A DNA stretch of 64,000 nt from Phymorhynchus buccinoides (taxonomy: Eukaryota > Mollusca > Gastropoda > Neogastropoda > Raphitomidae): the NCBI GenBank assembly GCA_017654935.2, contig CM065698.1:1521354-1585353 (forward strand), written 5' to 3'. The translations under genes and the position numbers were made by a program. Within the stretch, counting starts at the first letter, position 1. Every line of letters begins with the position of its first letter. The notes under the pieces are model-generated. The model worked only from the letters and a program-made list of their open reading frames with translations, did not search any database and was not told the DNA's origin. Below, in pieces: positions 1 through 12,400 of the stretch.

Positions 1-49
1 TGGTGATGATGATGGTGGTGATGATGATGATGATGACGATGATGATGGT
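1..49. repeat. GAT/GGT microsatellite, left flank of an inserted element
   Basis: The window opens in imperfect TGATGATGG-type repeats. The same repeat resumes after 2607, so the sequence between (50-2607) interrupts an older microsatellite in an mTOR intron. Confidence 0.85.
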
Positions 50-2607
50 TGTCACGAAATCCCCCGCTCGATCCTGATCAGAGATCGGGAGAGGGAAATC
101 GCGAACCCCGAGGAGAGTCTCGCACGCCCAGACAGACAAACTCGCAGGAGAAGGCACACGCGCACACCAGAAGTACAATACAAAACAAGACTATTTATTA
201 TAAGCAAGCACACACACACACTTACACAATTCAATACTCAATGTTTAACAAATTATCTACACAATATACATGGCATTCAAAAGTTTGTCCAAAGAATAAA
301 CTAAAGCCGGCAACTTAACTGAATAACTAAAAGAGAGTTTGTAAGCAGAAACACAAAATTGAAGGGAAAAACGACGAAAGGGCAGACGAAGAAAAGAAGT
401 CCAACAAAAACAGCAGAGCGTCCGAAGAAGAAGACAAAAGGGGAAAACAAAAGTCAGTAGAAAAACTGCTCCCCCTCCTGGGGCAGGCTACAGCAGCAGA
501 AACAAAAGAAGAGAGACGGCAGAGGTCGCCCCCAGACTCCTCAACAGGAACGTCGAAGCCTGGCCCGAACGCACAGACAGGCCGACAGATCGGGCCTAAC
601 CCGGGGCCAGACAGAAAGGCGGGCGGCCTCCCACAGCCGGAAACGGAGAAAAGAGCGGTTGACCGGGCGGTCAACCAGGCAGCAACAGGTCAGGTCAGGT
701 TCAGGATCAGGATCAGGATCAGGATCAGGAGGATCAGGACTGTATGAAAAACCAAAACAAAAACCTAGTTTTGAACTCCCAGAGTAACAACAGTTTTGTG
801 TTTACCCAAAAACTAATTCCCCAACAGTCCTCTTCAGGGATGTAAAAACCCACCCTCTTTAAACTTGGTTCTCTCCAAGAACCCCAAAACGCTGAAAAAC
901 ACTTTCTTTACAATCCTTTTCACACGACTCAGTCTAGGGGTAATATTTCATCAAAAAGGATTAACTAAAAGGTTTCACTTTTTCTGGAACAACAAGGCTT
1001 TCATACATTTAGAAAATTCTAGCCTTTCAAATACAAAAATTAACAATTACATTCTTCTGAAAATTTCACAGCTTTTCAGGTACAAGAATGGACACTTAAA
1101 TTCTTCTGAAAATATCACATAAAATTTCACCACCAAAAATATGTCCTTTCCATTCTCATTTCTTCCAGAAGGCGGACGAACCACAGGCAAAGAATGTATT
1201 TCCCCAAAATAGAATTCACAATGTACTTCAAAAGGTCAAAAAGCCTTGAAAACATTAACTACACTTTCTCTCAAAAATAAAAACAGAAACGGGGATGAAC
1301 GCTTTACAAAGCCCCTATCAGCATAGCTAGAAGCGCGACTGGAATAACCTTCTGTTATCCAGCTCTCCGCAGAGTCATCTTAATACCTATGGTGGGAACA
1401 ATACTGGAGGCAATGCCCGCTAGGCTATGGCACCACCACAAGTAGTGATGTAACCATGTTATCCAGCTCGCGCAGGTCTCTTAATACCTAATTAGCTAGG
1501 ACGATGACCGCGAGGCTAAACATAGGCTAAACATATACCGCAAGGCTAAACATAGGCCGCGAGGCTAAACATAGGCCGCGAGGCTAAACATATACCGCAA
1601 CAAGGAATAATGCGCGCGCGTGCACGCATTTAGGATTCTGAATCTCTGTGAACTCAAATACGCTTTGCACCGAAAAACGATTTGCACGGCCTAAACACAC
1701 AATGGCGAGCCAAAACATTGATTCAAAAATATGTGCCGAGTTCAAGTACCAAATTCTACGACCGGCAAAAACCTATCCAACTGACAAGTCATGACCCAGC
1801 CAGTCAGTTCCTTAGCCCCTTATGCAAAAATCAAGAAAATAATAAGAAAAATGAACCAAAGAAAACGCACACAAATATACATGTTAGCAAACCTATAACT
1901 AGCTATTCTACATTGTTACGCGCGCGTTGTTGTACGAGTTTTAACGGGATTAATACTAATTTTATGCAGCTACTGACCAAACTTCCAAGTGGCGGAATGA
2001 AGAAGAAGAATCCTCCCCACAAGACAGTCGCAGCTCTGGTCTCGCCAAGGGCTCGGGGTAAGCGCGAGCAGGTGGAAGGGGTTCCGGACCGGCCACAGCT
2101 TTCTTCCAGGACTCCAGTGAACGCCAGGGACGATGACGGGGAAGGGAGGACAATGAGGAACCAAATAAAAAGGGGTGAAGATGGCGATGAGGATGAAGAG
2201 GAGAAACGATGTCAGCCGTAGCTCTACAGCTTCGCTATCCCCACGTCTAGGACTCGTGCAGGATAAACAATTGATAACAGGATCCTTCAGGGACGTGGCC
2301 CTCACCACACCTCAGCACTGGGCGGCCGTAGGTGGACAGAACGATGAAAAGGAGAAAGGATGAAGCGATGTTGCTTAACTGAAGGAAAAATATGGAGTGA
2401 CGTTTGACCGGTCGAAACTCATGAAGTCGCCAGTTGAATGTGGAGTCTCGCGAGAGGTCAGAGCTAACACGGGTTGCACGGATTTCACAAGTAGGTTGTC
2501 TCGATTAGGTTCAAAGAAGGAGAAAGATCTCGGGGTCCTTTGAGATCGAGTGGTAGACTGTGCCTTTCTCTGTCTGTTCAGAAGAACAATGTCACAAACT
2601 CGTGACA
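50..2607. mobile_element. probable solo LTR or non-autonomous LTR element, 2.56 kb
   Basis: The element begins TGTCACGA and ends TCGTGACA, giving the TG...CA ends typical of LTRs. It is flanked by ATGGT at 45-49 and again at 2608-2612, which fits the 5-bp target duplication of LTR retrotransposons. The flanks are themselves GATGGT-rich, so that duplication could be chance. No gag or pol reading frame is visible; the open frames inside (for example minus 327-674) are low-complexity Ser/Phe-rich. Internal features are a GGATCA hexamer run near 700-735 and repeated AGGCTAAACATA-type motifs near 1500-1600. The symmetric 8-bp ends could also belong to a DNA transposon. A solo LTR is the best reading. 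Confidence 0.5.
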
Positions 2608-2682
2608 ATGGTGGTGATGGTGATGATGATGGTGATGATGATGGTGGTGATGGTGATGATGATGATGATGACGATGGTAATG
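2608..2682. repeat. GATGGT/GAT microsatellite
   Basis: Imperfect GGTGATGATGAT repeat between the LTR-like element and the TIR element that starts at 2683. It is continuous in kind with 1-49 and 3350-3388. Confidence 0.85.
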
Positions 2683-3349
2683 CAGACCTGCCTACTGCTA
2701 CGATTTGGCCGTAGCAGCTACGAAAAATAGAGCTTTGCTACGGAGCTACGGCAACCTTAACGTTGCTACGGAAAAAACAAATTGCCGCCGCATTTTATTT
2801 TTGCTTATGCCGTTCCACCGGTTTTGTCGGTTTCTAAGAGCAGACGCCGTGTCACGCGATAACCTAGTCACTTCCGTTTTTATCAAAGTGACTGCGCATG
2901 CGTTCTTATTACTTTCTCTGAAAAAAATGGCGGACTCCAGCAGCAGTAGCGATTCGGGAGATGTTTCAAACGAAGAAAAACGAACGCAAACCAGAAAACG
3001 AAAATCATCTGGCACACCATCTTGTTCTAAGAAAAAACATCGGCCTGCCGCACAAGTTTTTAAAATAGCTTACACGGAGGAGTGGCCTTGCATCGTCAGA
3101 AGTTGACTCGGTGCGAACCATGCTCGCTGCAGTGCAACCTCTGCCATGCGGACTTCTCTGTGAATCATGGCGGTAGAGACGATTGCCGTCAACACGTTCA
3201 ATCGGCGAAACATATTAAGCAGTGCGTTTCGGCTCAGGAAGAGAACAAATCGATTGCCGTTGTTTGTGGATGTTACGGAAAAATTTGCCATGCTACTGAA
3301 AATTGATGGCTGGGCTACTGATTGGGAAAATTCCAAGTAGGCAGGTCTG
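2683..3349. mobile_element. 667-bp TIR DNA transposon, family with CAGACCTG ends
   Basis: The left end CAGACCTGCCTAC (2683-2695) is the exact reverse complement of the right end GTAGGCAGGTCTG (3337-3349). GTAATG lies directly outside both ends, a possible 6-bp target duplication, although the flanking microsatellite makes this uncertain. The inside carries two short open frames. One, at 3082-3306, has a C-x2-C...H-x-H-like arrangement (CNLCHADF, then HVQSAKHIK) that resembles the zinc-finger start of transposase-like proteins. The element is therefore probably a deletion derivative of an autonomous transposon. A second member of the family lies at 19537-20714. Confidence 0.7.
3082..3306 (+). 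pseudogene. transposase-like zinc-finger fragment inside the TIR element
   Basis: A 74-codon open frame contains CNLCHADFSVNHGG followed by DDCRQHVQSAKHIKQC, a spacing typical of BED/C2H2-like fingers at the N-terminus of hAT-type and related transposase proteins. No catalytic region follows before the right terminal repeat at 3337. An overlapping frame just upstream encodes an acidic/basic, Ser-rich leader (MADSSSSSDSGDVSNEEKR at about 2927) that could be the original N-terminus, interrupted near 3105. I read it as a relic. The family assignment is an inference from motif spacing only. Confidence 0.4.
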
Positions 3350-3389
3350 GTAATGGTGGTGATGATAATGATGGTGATGATGATGATAG

Positions 3390-3468
3390 GGGAATCACAG
3401 ACAGCTCCATCCCCACCATCCTGGAGTACTACCACCTGGCCACACAGTTTGACAAAAACCTTTATACA
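3390..3468 (+). CDS. MTOR: mTOR exon 1 of window (FAT domain)
   Basis: Begins with one nucleotide completing a codon, then [14 protein letters not shown] and on to DKNLYT, matching human mTOR GINESTIPKVLQYY in the FAT solenoid. The acceptor is ATAG at the end of a GAT-repeat tract with almost no polypyrimidine tract; the donor is GTATTT. The intron upstream contains the two inserted elements at 50-2607 and 2683-3349. Ends in phase 0. Confidence 0.88.
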
Positions 3469-6400
3469 GTATTTAATTAATATTAATGTGGTATGGTTGT
3501 TTAGATTGCATGAAGTCTTGATCCAAGATCAGTTGGCATAATCCAACCTTTCTGGCATGCGACACTCTCTGTTTCCAGACTGCTTCAAGAAACGGGGTCT
3601 CTGTATTTACAGCACAACATAAACACTGCAGCAGGGTATTGTTTTGCTGAACTGTTGAGGCCTGTGGGTTGTTACCTACCTCAAAGATCCTCTGAAATCA
3701 GCCAAGTCAGTGTTGTTTAGATTCAGGCCGTGTAATCATGAGTGTGTCTTAGACAGTCAACACGGGTAGTAGTAGGTAAATCAGACTGAACTCCCAAATC
3801 AATCGTCTGTTTAGCCTCATGCACATACTGCTACCCGTGTTGACTGTGTAATGCGCACTCATCATTACATGCCCTGGATCTGGCAGTATGCGTAGCAGAC
3901 ACCACTTCTGACGACCGTTGTCATATTTCTGCAAGACAACGCCTTCCCATCTGCCGCACTGCTTATGCCACCCTCCCCTGTGTTATGCGTGTGTTTGTCA
4001 GTGTGTTCATGCATATTTATCGGTGTGTCTGCAGGCGTGGCATGCCTGGGCCCTGATGAACTACGAAGCAGTGTTGTTCTACAAAGAACTGAATGCCACC
4101 CTCCCCCCACCCCCCACCCCTCACCCCCACCCCTCATCAGTGGACCTCCAGTCCTACGCCTCCAGGGGGGATGCCCCGCCTCAACTGTCACCAAGACCCG
4201 AGTCGGTCAGTCTGTCTGTCTCTCTGTCTCTCCCTCTGTCTCTCTCTCGTCTTTGTTCTGATTTTTTAAATTGTCCTGTTTCCTTCATTTACAGCGCCTT
4301 ACACACTTCTGATACATCAAATGTTCTTTATAAATGTCTTTCCTTCATTTACTGCGCATTACACACTTCTGATACATCAAATGTTCTTTATAAATGTCTT
4401 TCCTTCATTAACTGCGCCTTTCTTTATAAATGTCTTTTAGATGGATTTTTCGTTTGCTCTTAATTGACTGCAGGGGCATTGTTGTTGCCCTATCTTTCAT
4501 TTTACAAAGCAATACTGTTCCCCTAGATACCCCTGCGCCTTGTGATATGACTAACACTAACAGTATAGTAAGACAAATAATAACAGATTATTATGTGACT
4601 AACAATACAGTAAGAAAATATAATGTAACAGAATCTGAATTTTGTGTAAACTTTGAGGGGTGGGGGGGTGCCTTATGCCATATTTTACGGACTACAAGGC
4701 GCACCTGATTTATTATAGTTTCTTACTATCGCATTACAAGGCGCAGGGGTCTCGATCTAGGAAAAAAGTATCACCTTATAGTCCGTAAAATACGGTAGTT
4801 TGAAACTGACGGTACTTCTTTCATGACGACATGACAGCTGATTCTAGGGCGTGGGATTGTAAAATCCCCCAAAATCTGTTCCTTCCTGCAATAATCGGAT
4901 GTAAGCGCGGGCCGATGCCCGCATATTTGCAGAACTGCCCACACTTTTTACCGATCGCTGCGGGAATTCCTTCGTCGTCTGCTAAGTCCGTCGTATGCAC
5001 AAACCGGAAGCATCAAGCAGGAATGAATGATATCATTGGTTCCTTTACAATGTTTGTGTAAATCAACCAATCGCGTTCATCTCGTTTTACCGACAAGAAG
5101 TTGCGAGAGTTCTACCTGCCATGTTGAATTTTTTTCAAAATGAAGCAGACAACGACGCTCTTCGACTGATTTTTGTGTCCACAAAGTAAAAAAAAGAAAT
5201 CCTCTGCCAAACGAGTGTGCAGAAGATGTTGCAGAATCGGTTACTGAATCAGCAGTCTTGGAGAAGCAGCCCAAAGATAACGGCACTTGTGCGAGGGAAC
5301 ACCGGTTCCAAGACGAGTGTCTGAAGAAGTGGTGAAGCTAACGAAGATTGAATCTGCCGCCTCCCCCCCCCCCCCCACCTTCCCCTCGTATCCATTGAAC
5401 CTGCCCCCCTTTTTTCATTCTTAGGGGGGGGGGGGGGGGGGGAGAGTGCCCCCACTTTTTGAAAATCCTAGAATCAGCTCTGTGATGATTTTTTGTACTT
5501 ATTTCTGGTGTTTGCTATGTGTCAAATTACTGATAATTAAATGCATACCAATTTGTGACCGATGTTGTTTCAGTACTCTGCCAAACTGCAGAAGTTCTGT
5601 GTCCCCTCGGTACATGGCTTCGTGAGGTCCATCTCTTTGTCTGCCGAAAACAGCCTGCAAGACACTCTCAGGTAGATTTTGGGAAATAAATTATAGCATA
5701 GACGTCATGATGCAATTTATTATTGTTATGATAAGCACTTTGACTTATCATCATGGCCTTGTGAGAGCCATCGCATTTTGTGCTGAAAACCAGTCAGCCA
5801 GTCTCCTGAAGATGGGTTGTGTATCAACACTAGCACATCATGGCCTTGTGAGGTCCATCGCATTGTGTGCTGAAACCAGTCAGCCAGTCTCCTGAAGATG
5901 GGTTGTGTATCAACACTAGCACATCATGGCCTTGTGAGGTCCATCGCATTGTGTGCTGAAACCAGTCAGCCAGTCTCATGAAGATGGGTTGTGTATCAAC
6001 ACTAGCACATCATGGCCTTGTGAGGTCCATCGCATTGTGTGCTGAAACCAGTCAGCCAGTCTCATGAAGATGGGTTGTGTATCAACACTAGCACATCATG
6101 GCCTTGTGAGGTCCATCGCATTGTGTGCTGAAACCAGTCAGCCAGTCTCATGAAGATGGGTTGTGTATCAACACTAGCACATCATGGCCTTGTGAGAGCC
6201 ATCGCATTGTGTGCTGAAACCAGTCAGCCAGTCTCCTGAAGATGGGTTGTGTATCAACACTAGCACATCATGGCCTTGTGAGGTCCATCGCATTGTGTGC
6301 TGAAACCAGTCAGCCAGTCTCCTGAAGATGGGTTGTGTATCAACACTAGCACTCAACTGGCTTTGTGAGGTCCATCGCATTGTGTGCTGAAACCAGTCAG

Positions 6401-9400
6401 CCAGTCTCATGAAGATGGGTTGTGTATCAACACTAGCACTCAACTGGCTTTGTGAGGTCCATCGCATTGTGTGCTGAAACCAGTCAGCCAGTCTCATGAA
6501 GATGGGTTGTGTATCAACCCTAGCACATCATGGCCTTGTGAGGTCCATCACATTGTGTGCTGAAACCAGTCAGCCAGTCTCATGAAGATGGGTTGTGTAT
6601 CAACCCTAGCACATCATGGCCTTGTGAGAGCCATCGCATTGTGTGCTGAAACCAGTCAGCCAGTCTCCTGAAGATGGGTTGTGTATCAACCCTAGCACAT
6701 CATGGCCTTGTGAGGTCCATCACATTGTGTGCTGAAACCAGTCAGCCAGTCTCATGAAGATGGGTTGTGTATCAACCCTAGCACATCATGGCTTTGTGAG
6801 AGCCATCGCATTGTGTGCTGAAACCAGTCAGCCAGTCTCCTGAAGATGGGTTGTGTATCAACACTAGCACATCATGGCCTTGTGAGGTCCATCGCATTGT
6901 GTGCTGAAACCAGTCAGCCAGTCTCCTGAAGATGGGTTGTGTATCAACACTAGCACATCATGGCCTTGTGAGGTCCATCGCATTGTGTGCTGAAACCAGT
7001 CAGCCAGTCTCCTGAAGATGGGTTGTGTATCAACCCTAGCACATCATGGCCTTGTGAGAGCCATCGCATTGTGTGCTGAAACCAGTCAGCCAGTCTCCTG
7101 AAGATGGGTTGTGTATCAACCCTAGCACATCATGGCCTTGTGAGAGCCATCGCATTGTGTGCTGAAACCAGTCAGCCAGTCTCCTGAAGATGGGTTGTGT
7201 ATCAACCCTAGCACATCATGGCCTTGTGAGGTCCATCACATTGTGTGCTGAAACCAGTCAGCCAGTCTCCTGAAGATGGGTTGTGTATCAACACTAGCAC
7301 ATCATGGCTTTGTGAGGTCCATCGCATTGTGTGCTGAAACCAGTCAGCCAGTCTCATGAAGATGGGTTGTGTATCAACACTAGCACTCAACTGGCTTTGT
7401 GAGGTCCATCGCATTGTGTGCTGAAACCAGTCAGCCAGTCTCATGAAGATGGGTTGTGTATCAACACTAGCACATCATGGCTTTGTGAGGTCCATCGCAT
7501 TGTGTGCTGAAACCAGTCAGCCAGTCTCATGAAGATGGGTTGTGTATCAACACTAGCACTCAACTGGCTTTGTGAGGTCCATCACATTGTGTGCTGAAAC
7601 CAGTCAGCCAGTCTCCTGAAGATGGGTTGTGTATCAACACTAGCACATCATGGCTTTGTGAGGTCCATCGCATTGTGTGCTGAAACCAGTCAGCCAGTCT
7701 CATGAAGATGGGTTGTGTATCAACACTAGCACTCAACTGGCTCGCTGCTCTTTTCTGGCATGAGCCATCGCATTGCATAGTGCAGGCTACCTTCTTCCTG
7801 CTTGCCTGCAGCCCGGACAGCCACACAGACAGGTTGAATTTAGTTATGTAGTATTGATTGTGATCGTTGTGCCTTCCCTTCTCACCGATCGTTGTGCCTT
7901 CCCTTCTCACCGATCGTTGTGCCTTCCCTTCTCACCGATAGTTGTGCCTTCCCTTCTCACCGATCGTTGTGCCTTCCCTTCTCACTGATCGTTGTGCCTT
8001 CTCACCGATCGTTGTGCCTTCTCACCGATCGTTGTGCCTTCCCTTCTCACCGATCGTTGTGCCTTCCCTTCTCACCGATCGTTGTGCCTTCCCTTCTCAC
8101 CGATCGTTGTGCCTTCTCACCGATCGTTGTGCCTTCTCACCGATCGTTGTGCCTTCCCTTCTCACCGATCGTTGTGCCTTCCCTTCTCACCGATCGTTGT
8201 GCCTTCTCACCGATCGTTGTGCCTTCCCTTCTCACCGATCGTTGTGCCTTCCCTTCTCACTGATTGTTGTGCCTTCCCTTATCACCGGGGCATTTTATCT
8301 TGTGCATGCGTTTGCACACTGGATCTCGGTTTTAAGCCTCAGTCCGAAGGACTAGGAACTGGACCTTGGTTTTAAGCCTCAGTCCGAAGGACTAGGAACT
8401 GGACCTCGGTTTTAAGCCTCAGTCCGAAGGACTAGGAACTGGACCTCGGTTTTAAGCCTCAGTCTGAAGGACTAGGAACTGGACCTCGGTTTTAAGCCTC
8501 AGTCCGAAGGACTAGGAACTGGACCTCGGTTTTAAACCTCAGTCTGAAGGACTAGGAACTGGACCTCGGTTTTAAACCTCAGTCTGAAGGACTAGGAACT
8601 GGACCTTGGTTTTAAGCCTCAGTCCGAAGGACTAGGAACTGGACCTCGGTTTTAAGCCTCAGTCCGAAGGACTAGGAACTGGACCTCGGTTTTAAGCCTC
8701 AGTCCGAAGGACTAGGAACTGGACCTCGGTTTTAAGCCTCAGTCCGAAGGACTAGGAACTGGACCTCGGTTTTAAGCCTCAGTCCGAAGGACTAGGAACT
8801 GGACCTCGGTTTTAAGCCTCAGTCCGAAGGACTAGGAACTGGACCTCGGTTTTAAACCTCAGTCTGAAGGACTAGGAACTGGACCTCGGTTTTAAACCTC
8901 AGTCTGAAGGACTAGGAACTGGACCTCAGTTTTAAGCCTCAGTCCGAAGGACTAGGAACTGGACCTCGGTTTTAAGCCTCAGTCTGAAGGACTATGAACT
9001 GGACCTCGGTTTTAAGCCTCAGTCTGAAGGACTAGGAACTGGACCTTGGTTTTAAGCCTCAGTCCGAAGGACTAGGAACTGGACCTCAGTTTTAAGCCTC
9101 AGTCCGAAGGACTAGGAACTGGACCTCGGTTTTAAGCCTCAGTCCGAAGGACTAGGAACTGGACCTCGGTTTTAAGCCTCAGTCCGAAGGACTAGGAACT
9201 GGACCTCGGTTTTAAGCCTCAATCCGAAGGACTAGGAACTGGACCTCAGTTTTAAGCCTCAATCCGAAGGACTAGGAACTGGACCTCGGTTTTAAGCCTC
9301 AGTCCGAAGGACTAGGAACTGGACCTTGGTTTGAAGCCTCAGTCCGAAGGACTAGGAACTGGCCCTTGGTTTGAAGCCTCAGTCCGAAGGACTAGGAACT

Positions 9401-12400
9401 GGCCCTTGGTTTGAAGCCTCAGTCCGAAGGACTAGGAACTGGACCTCGGTTTGAAGCCTCAGTCCGAAGGACTAGGAACTGGACCTTGGTTTGAAGCCTC
9501 AGTCCGAAGGACTAGGAACTGGACCTCGGTTTGAAGCCTCAGTCCGAAGGACTAGGAACTGGACCTCGGTTTGAAGCCTCAGTCCGAAGGACTAGGAAGT
9601 ATGAGTAACGTGTTTTCCCAAGGACGCAACACCATGGAGAGAGCTGGGTTTGAACTTCTGCTTTCACAATCCGTTGGATTATGAGCCAGTGACTAACCAC
9701 CTGAGCCACTGTGCCTGTGCCCTGTTTACATGCAGTGCCATCTTCATGTTAGATTTGATGTAGTCATTTGTACACTGTTTACATGCAGTGCCATCTTCAT
9801 GTTAGATTTGGATAATTTGCTGAGTAAATCTTTGATGTAGTCATTTGTACATGTTGTCGTTGAATTGTGTGATGTGTTGACATTGATTTGATTGTGTGAT
9901 GTGTTGACATTGATTTGATGTGATGTGTTGGTTTGCAGGCTGCTGACATTGATGTTTGACTATGGTCAGCTGACAGATGTCTACGAGGCTTTGCTGGAGG
10001 GAATCAAAAGCATCCACATTGACAACTGGCTGCAGGTGTGTCAGAGAGAGAGACAGAGAGACACAGAGACACAGAGAGAGACACAGAGAGAGACAGAGTG
10101 TTTGACTCTTGTTGATTGTTTGCACTCACTTTGGGAATGTTGACTTATTGTACTTTGGGAATGTTGACTTATTGTACTTTGGGAATGTTGACTTATTGTA
10201 CTTTGGGAATGTTGACTTATTGTACTTTGGGAATGTTGACTTATTGTACTTTGGGAATGTTGACTTATTGTACTTTGTTCAATGTTGACTTATTGTACTT
10301 TGTTCAATGTTGACTTATTGTACTTTGTTCAATGTTGACTTATTGTACTTTGGGAATGTTGACTTATTGTACTTTGTTCAATGTTGACTTATTGTACTTT
10401 GTGAATGTTGACTTATTGTACTTTGTTCAATGTTGACTTATTGTACTTTGTTCAATGTTGACTTATTGTACTTTGTTCAATGTTGACTTATTGTACTTTG
10501 GGAATGTTGACTTATTGTACTTTGTTCAATGTTGACTTATTGTACTTTGGGAATGTTGACTTATTGTACTTTGGGAATGTTGACTTATTGTACTTTGGGA
10601 ATGTTGACTTATTGTACTTTGTGAATGTTGACTTATTGTACTTTGTTCAATGTTGACTTATTGTACTTTGTGAATGTTGACTTATTGTACTTTGTTCTAT
10701 GTTGACTTATTGTACTTTGGGAATGTTGACTTATTGTACTTTGGGAATGTTGACTTATTGTACTTTGGGAATGTTGACTTATTGTACTTTGTTCTATGTT
10801 GACTTATTGTACTTTGGGAATGTTGACTTATTGTACTTTGTTCAATGTTGACTTATTGTACTTTGTTCAATGTTGACTTATTGTACTTTGTTCAATGTTG
10901 ACTTATTGTACTTTGTTCAATGTTGACTTATTGTACTTTGTTCAATGTTGACTTATTGTACTTTGTTCAATGTTGACTTATTGTACTTTGGGAATGTTGA
11001 CTTATTGTACTTTGTTCAATGTTGACTTATTGTACTTTGTTCAATGTTGACTTATTGTACTTTGTTCAATGTTGACTTATTGTACTTTGGGAATGTTGAC
11101 TTATTGTACTTTGTTCAATGTTGACTTATTGTACTTTGTTCAATGTTGACTTATTGTACTTTGTTCAATGTTGACTTATTGTACTTTGTTCAATGTTGAC
11201 TTATTGTACTTTGTTCAATGTTGACTTATTGTACTTTGGGAATGTTGACTTATTGTACTTTGTTCAATGTTGACTTATTGTTCTTTGTTCAATGTTGACT
11301 TATTGTACTTTGGGAATGTTGACTTATTGTACTTTGTTCAATGTTGACTTATTGTACTTTGTTCAATGTTGACTTATTGTACTTTGTTCAATGTTGACTT
11401 ATTGTACTTTGTTCAATGTTGACTTATTGTACTTTGTTCAATGTTGACTTATTGTACTTTGGGAATGTTGACTTATTGTACTTTGTTCAATGTTGACTTA
11501 TTGTACTTTGTTCAATGTTGACTTATTGTACTTTGTTCAATGTTGACTTATTGTACTTTGGGAATGTTGACTTATTGTACTTTGTTCAATGTTGACTTAT
11601 TGTACTTTGTTCAATGTTGACTTATTGTACTTTGTTCAATGTTGACTTATTGTACTTTGTTCAATGTTGACTTATTGTACTTTGTTCAATGTTGACTTAT
11701 TGTTCTTTGTTCAATGTTGACTTATTGTACTTTGTTCAATGTTGACTTATTGTACTTTGGGAATGTTGACTTATTGTACTTTGTTCAATGTTGACTTATT
11801 GTACTTTGTTCAATGTTGACTTATTGTACTTTGTTCAATGTTGACTTATTGTACTTTGTTCAATGTTGACTTATTGTACTTTGTTCAGTGTTGACTTATT
11901 GTACTTTGGGAATGTTGACTTATTGTACTTTGGGAATGTTGACTTATTGTACTTTGTTCAATGTTGACTTATTGTACTTTGGGAATGTTGACTTATTGTA
12001 CTTTGTTCAATGTTGACTTATTGTACTTTGTTCAATGTTGACTTATTGTACTTTGGGAATGTTGACTTATTGTACTTTGTGAATGTTGACTTATTGTACT
12101 TTGTTCAATGTTGACTTATTGTACTTTGGGAATGTTGACTTATTGTACTTTGGGAATGTTGACTTATTGTACTTTGTTCAATGTTGACTTATTGTACTTT
12201 GGGAATGTTGACTTATTGTACTTTGGGAATGTTGACTTATTGTACTTTGTTCAATGTTGACTTATTGTACTTTGTGAATGTTGACTTATTGTACTTTGGG
12301 AATGTTGACTTATTGTACTTTGTTCAATGTTGACTTATTGTACTTTGTGAATGTTGACTTATTGTACTTTGTTCAATGTTGACTTATTGTATTTGTTCAA

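Noticed and set aside
49..674. Short open frames at the start of the window as genes
   Set aside because: Low-complexity composition, no recognisable domain, and located inside the LTR-like insertion.
5751..9598. CRISPR-like array of direct repeats
   Set aside because: The arrays are head-to-tail tandem repeats without unique spacers, in spliced eukaryotic DNA.
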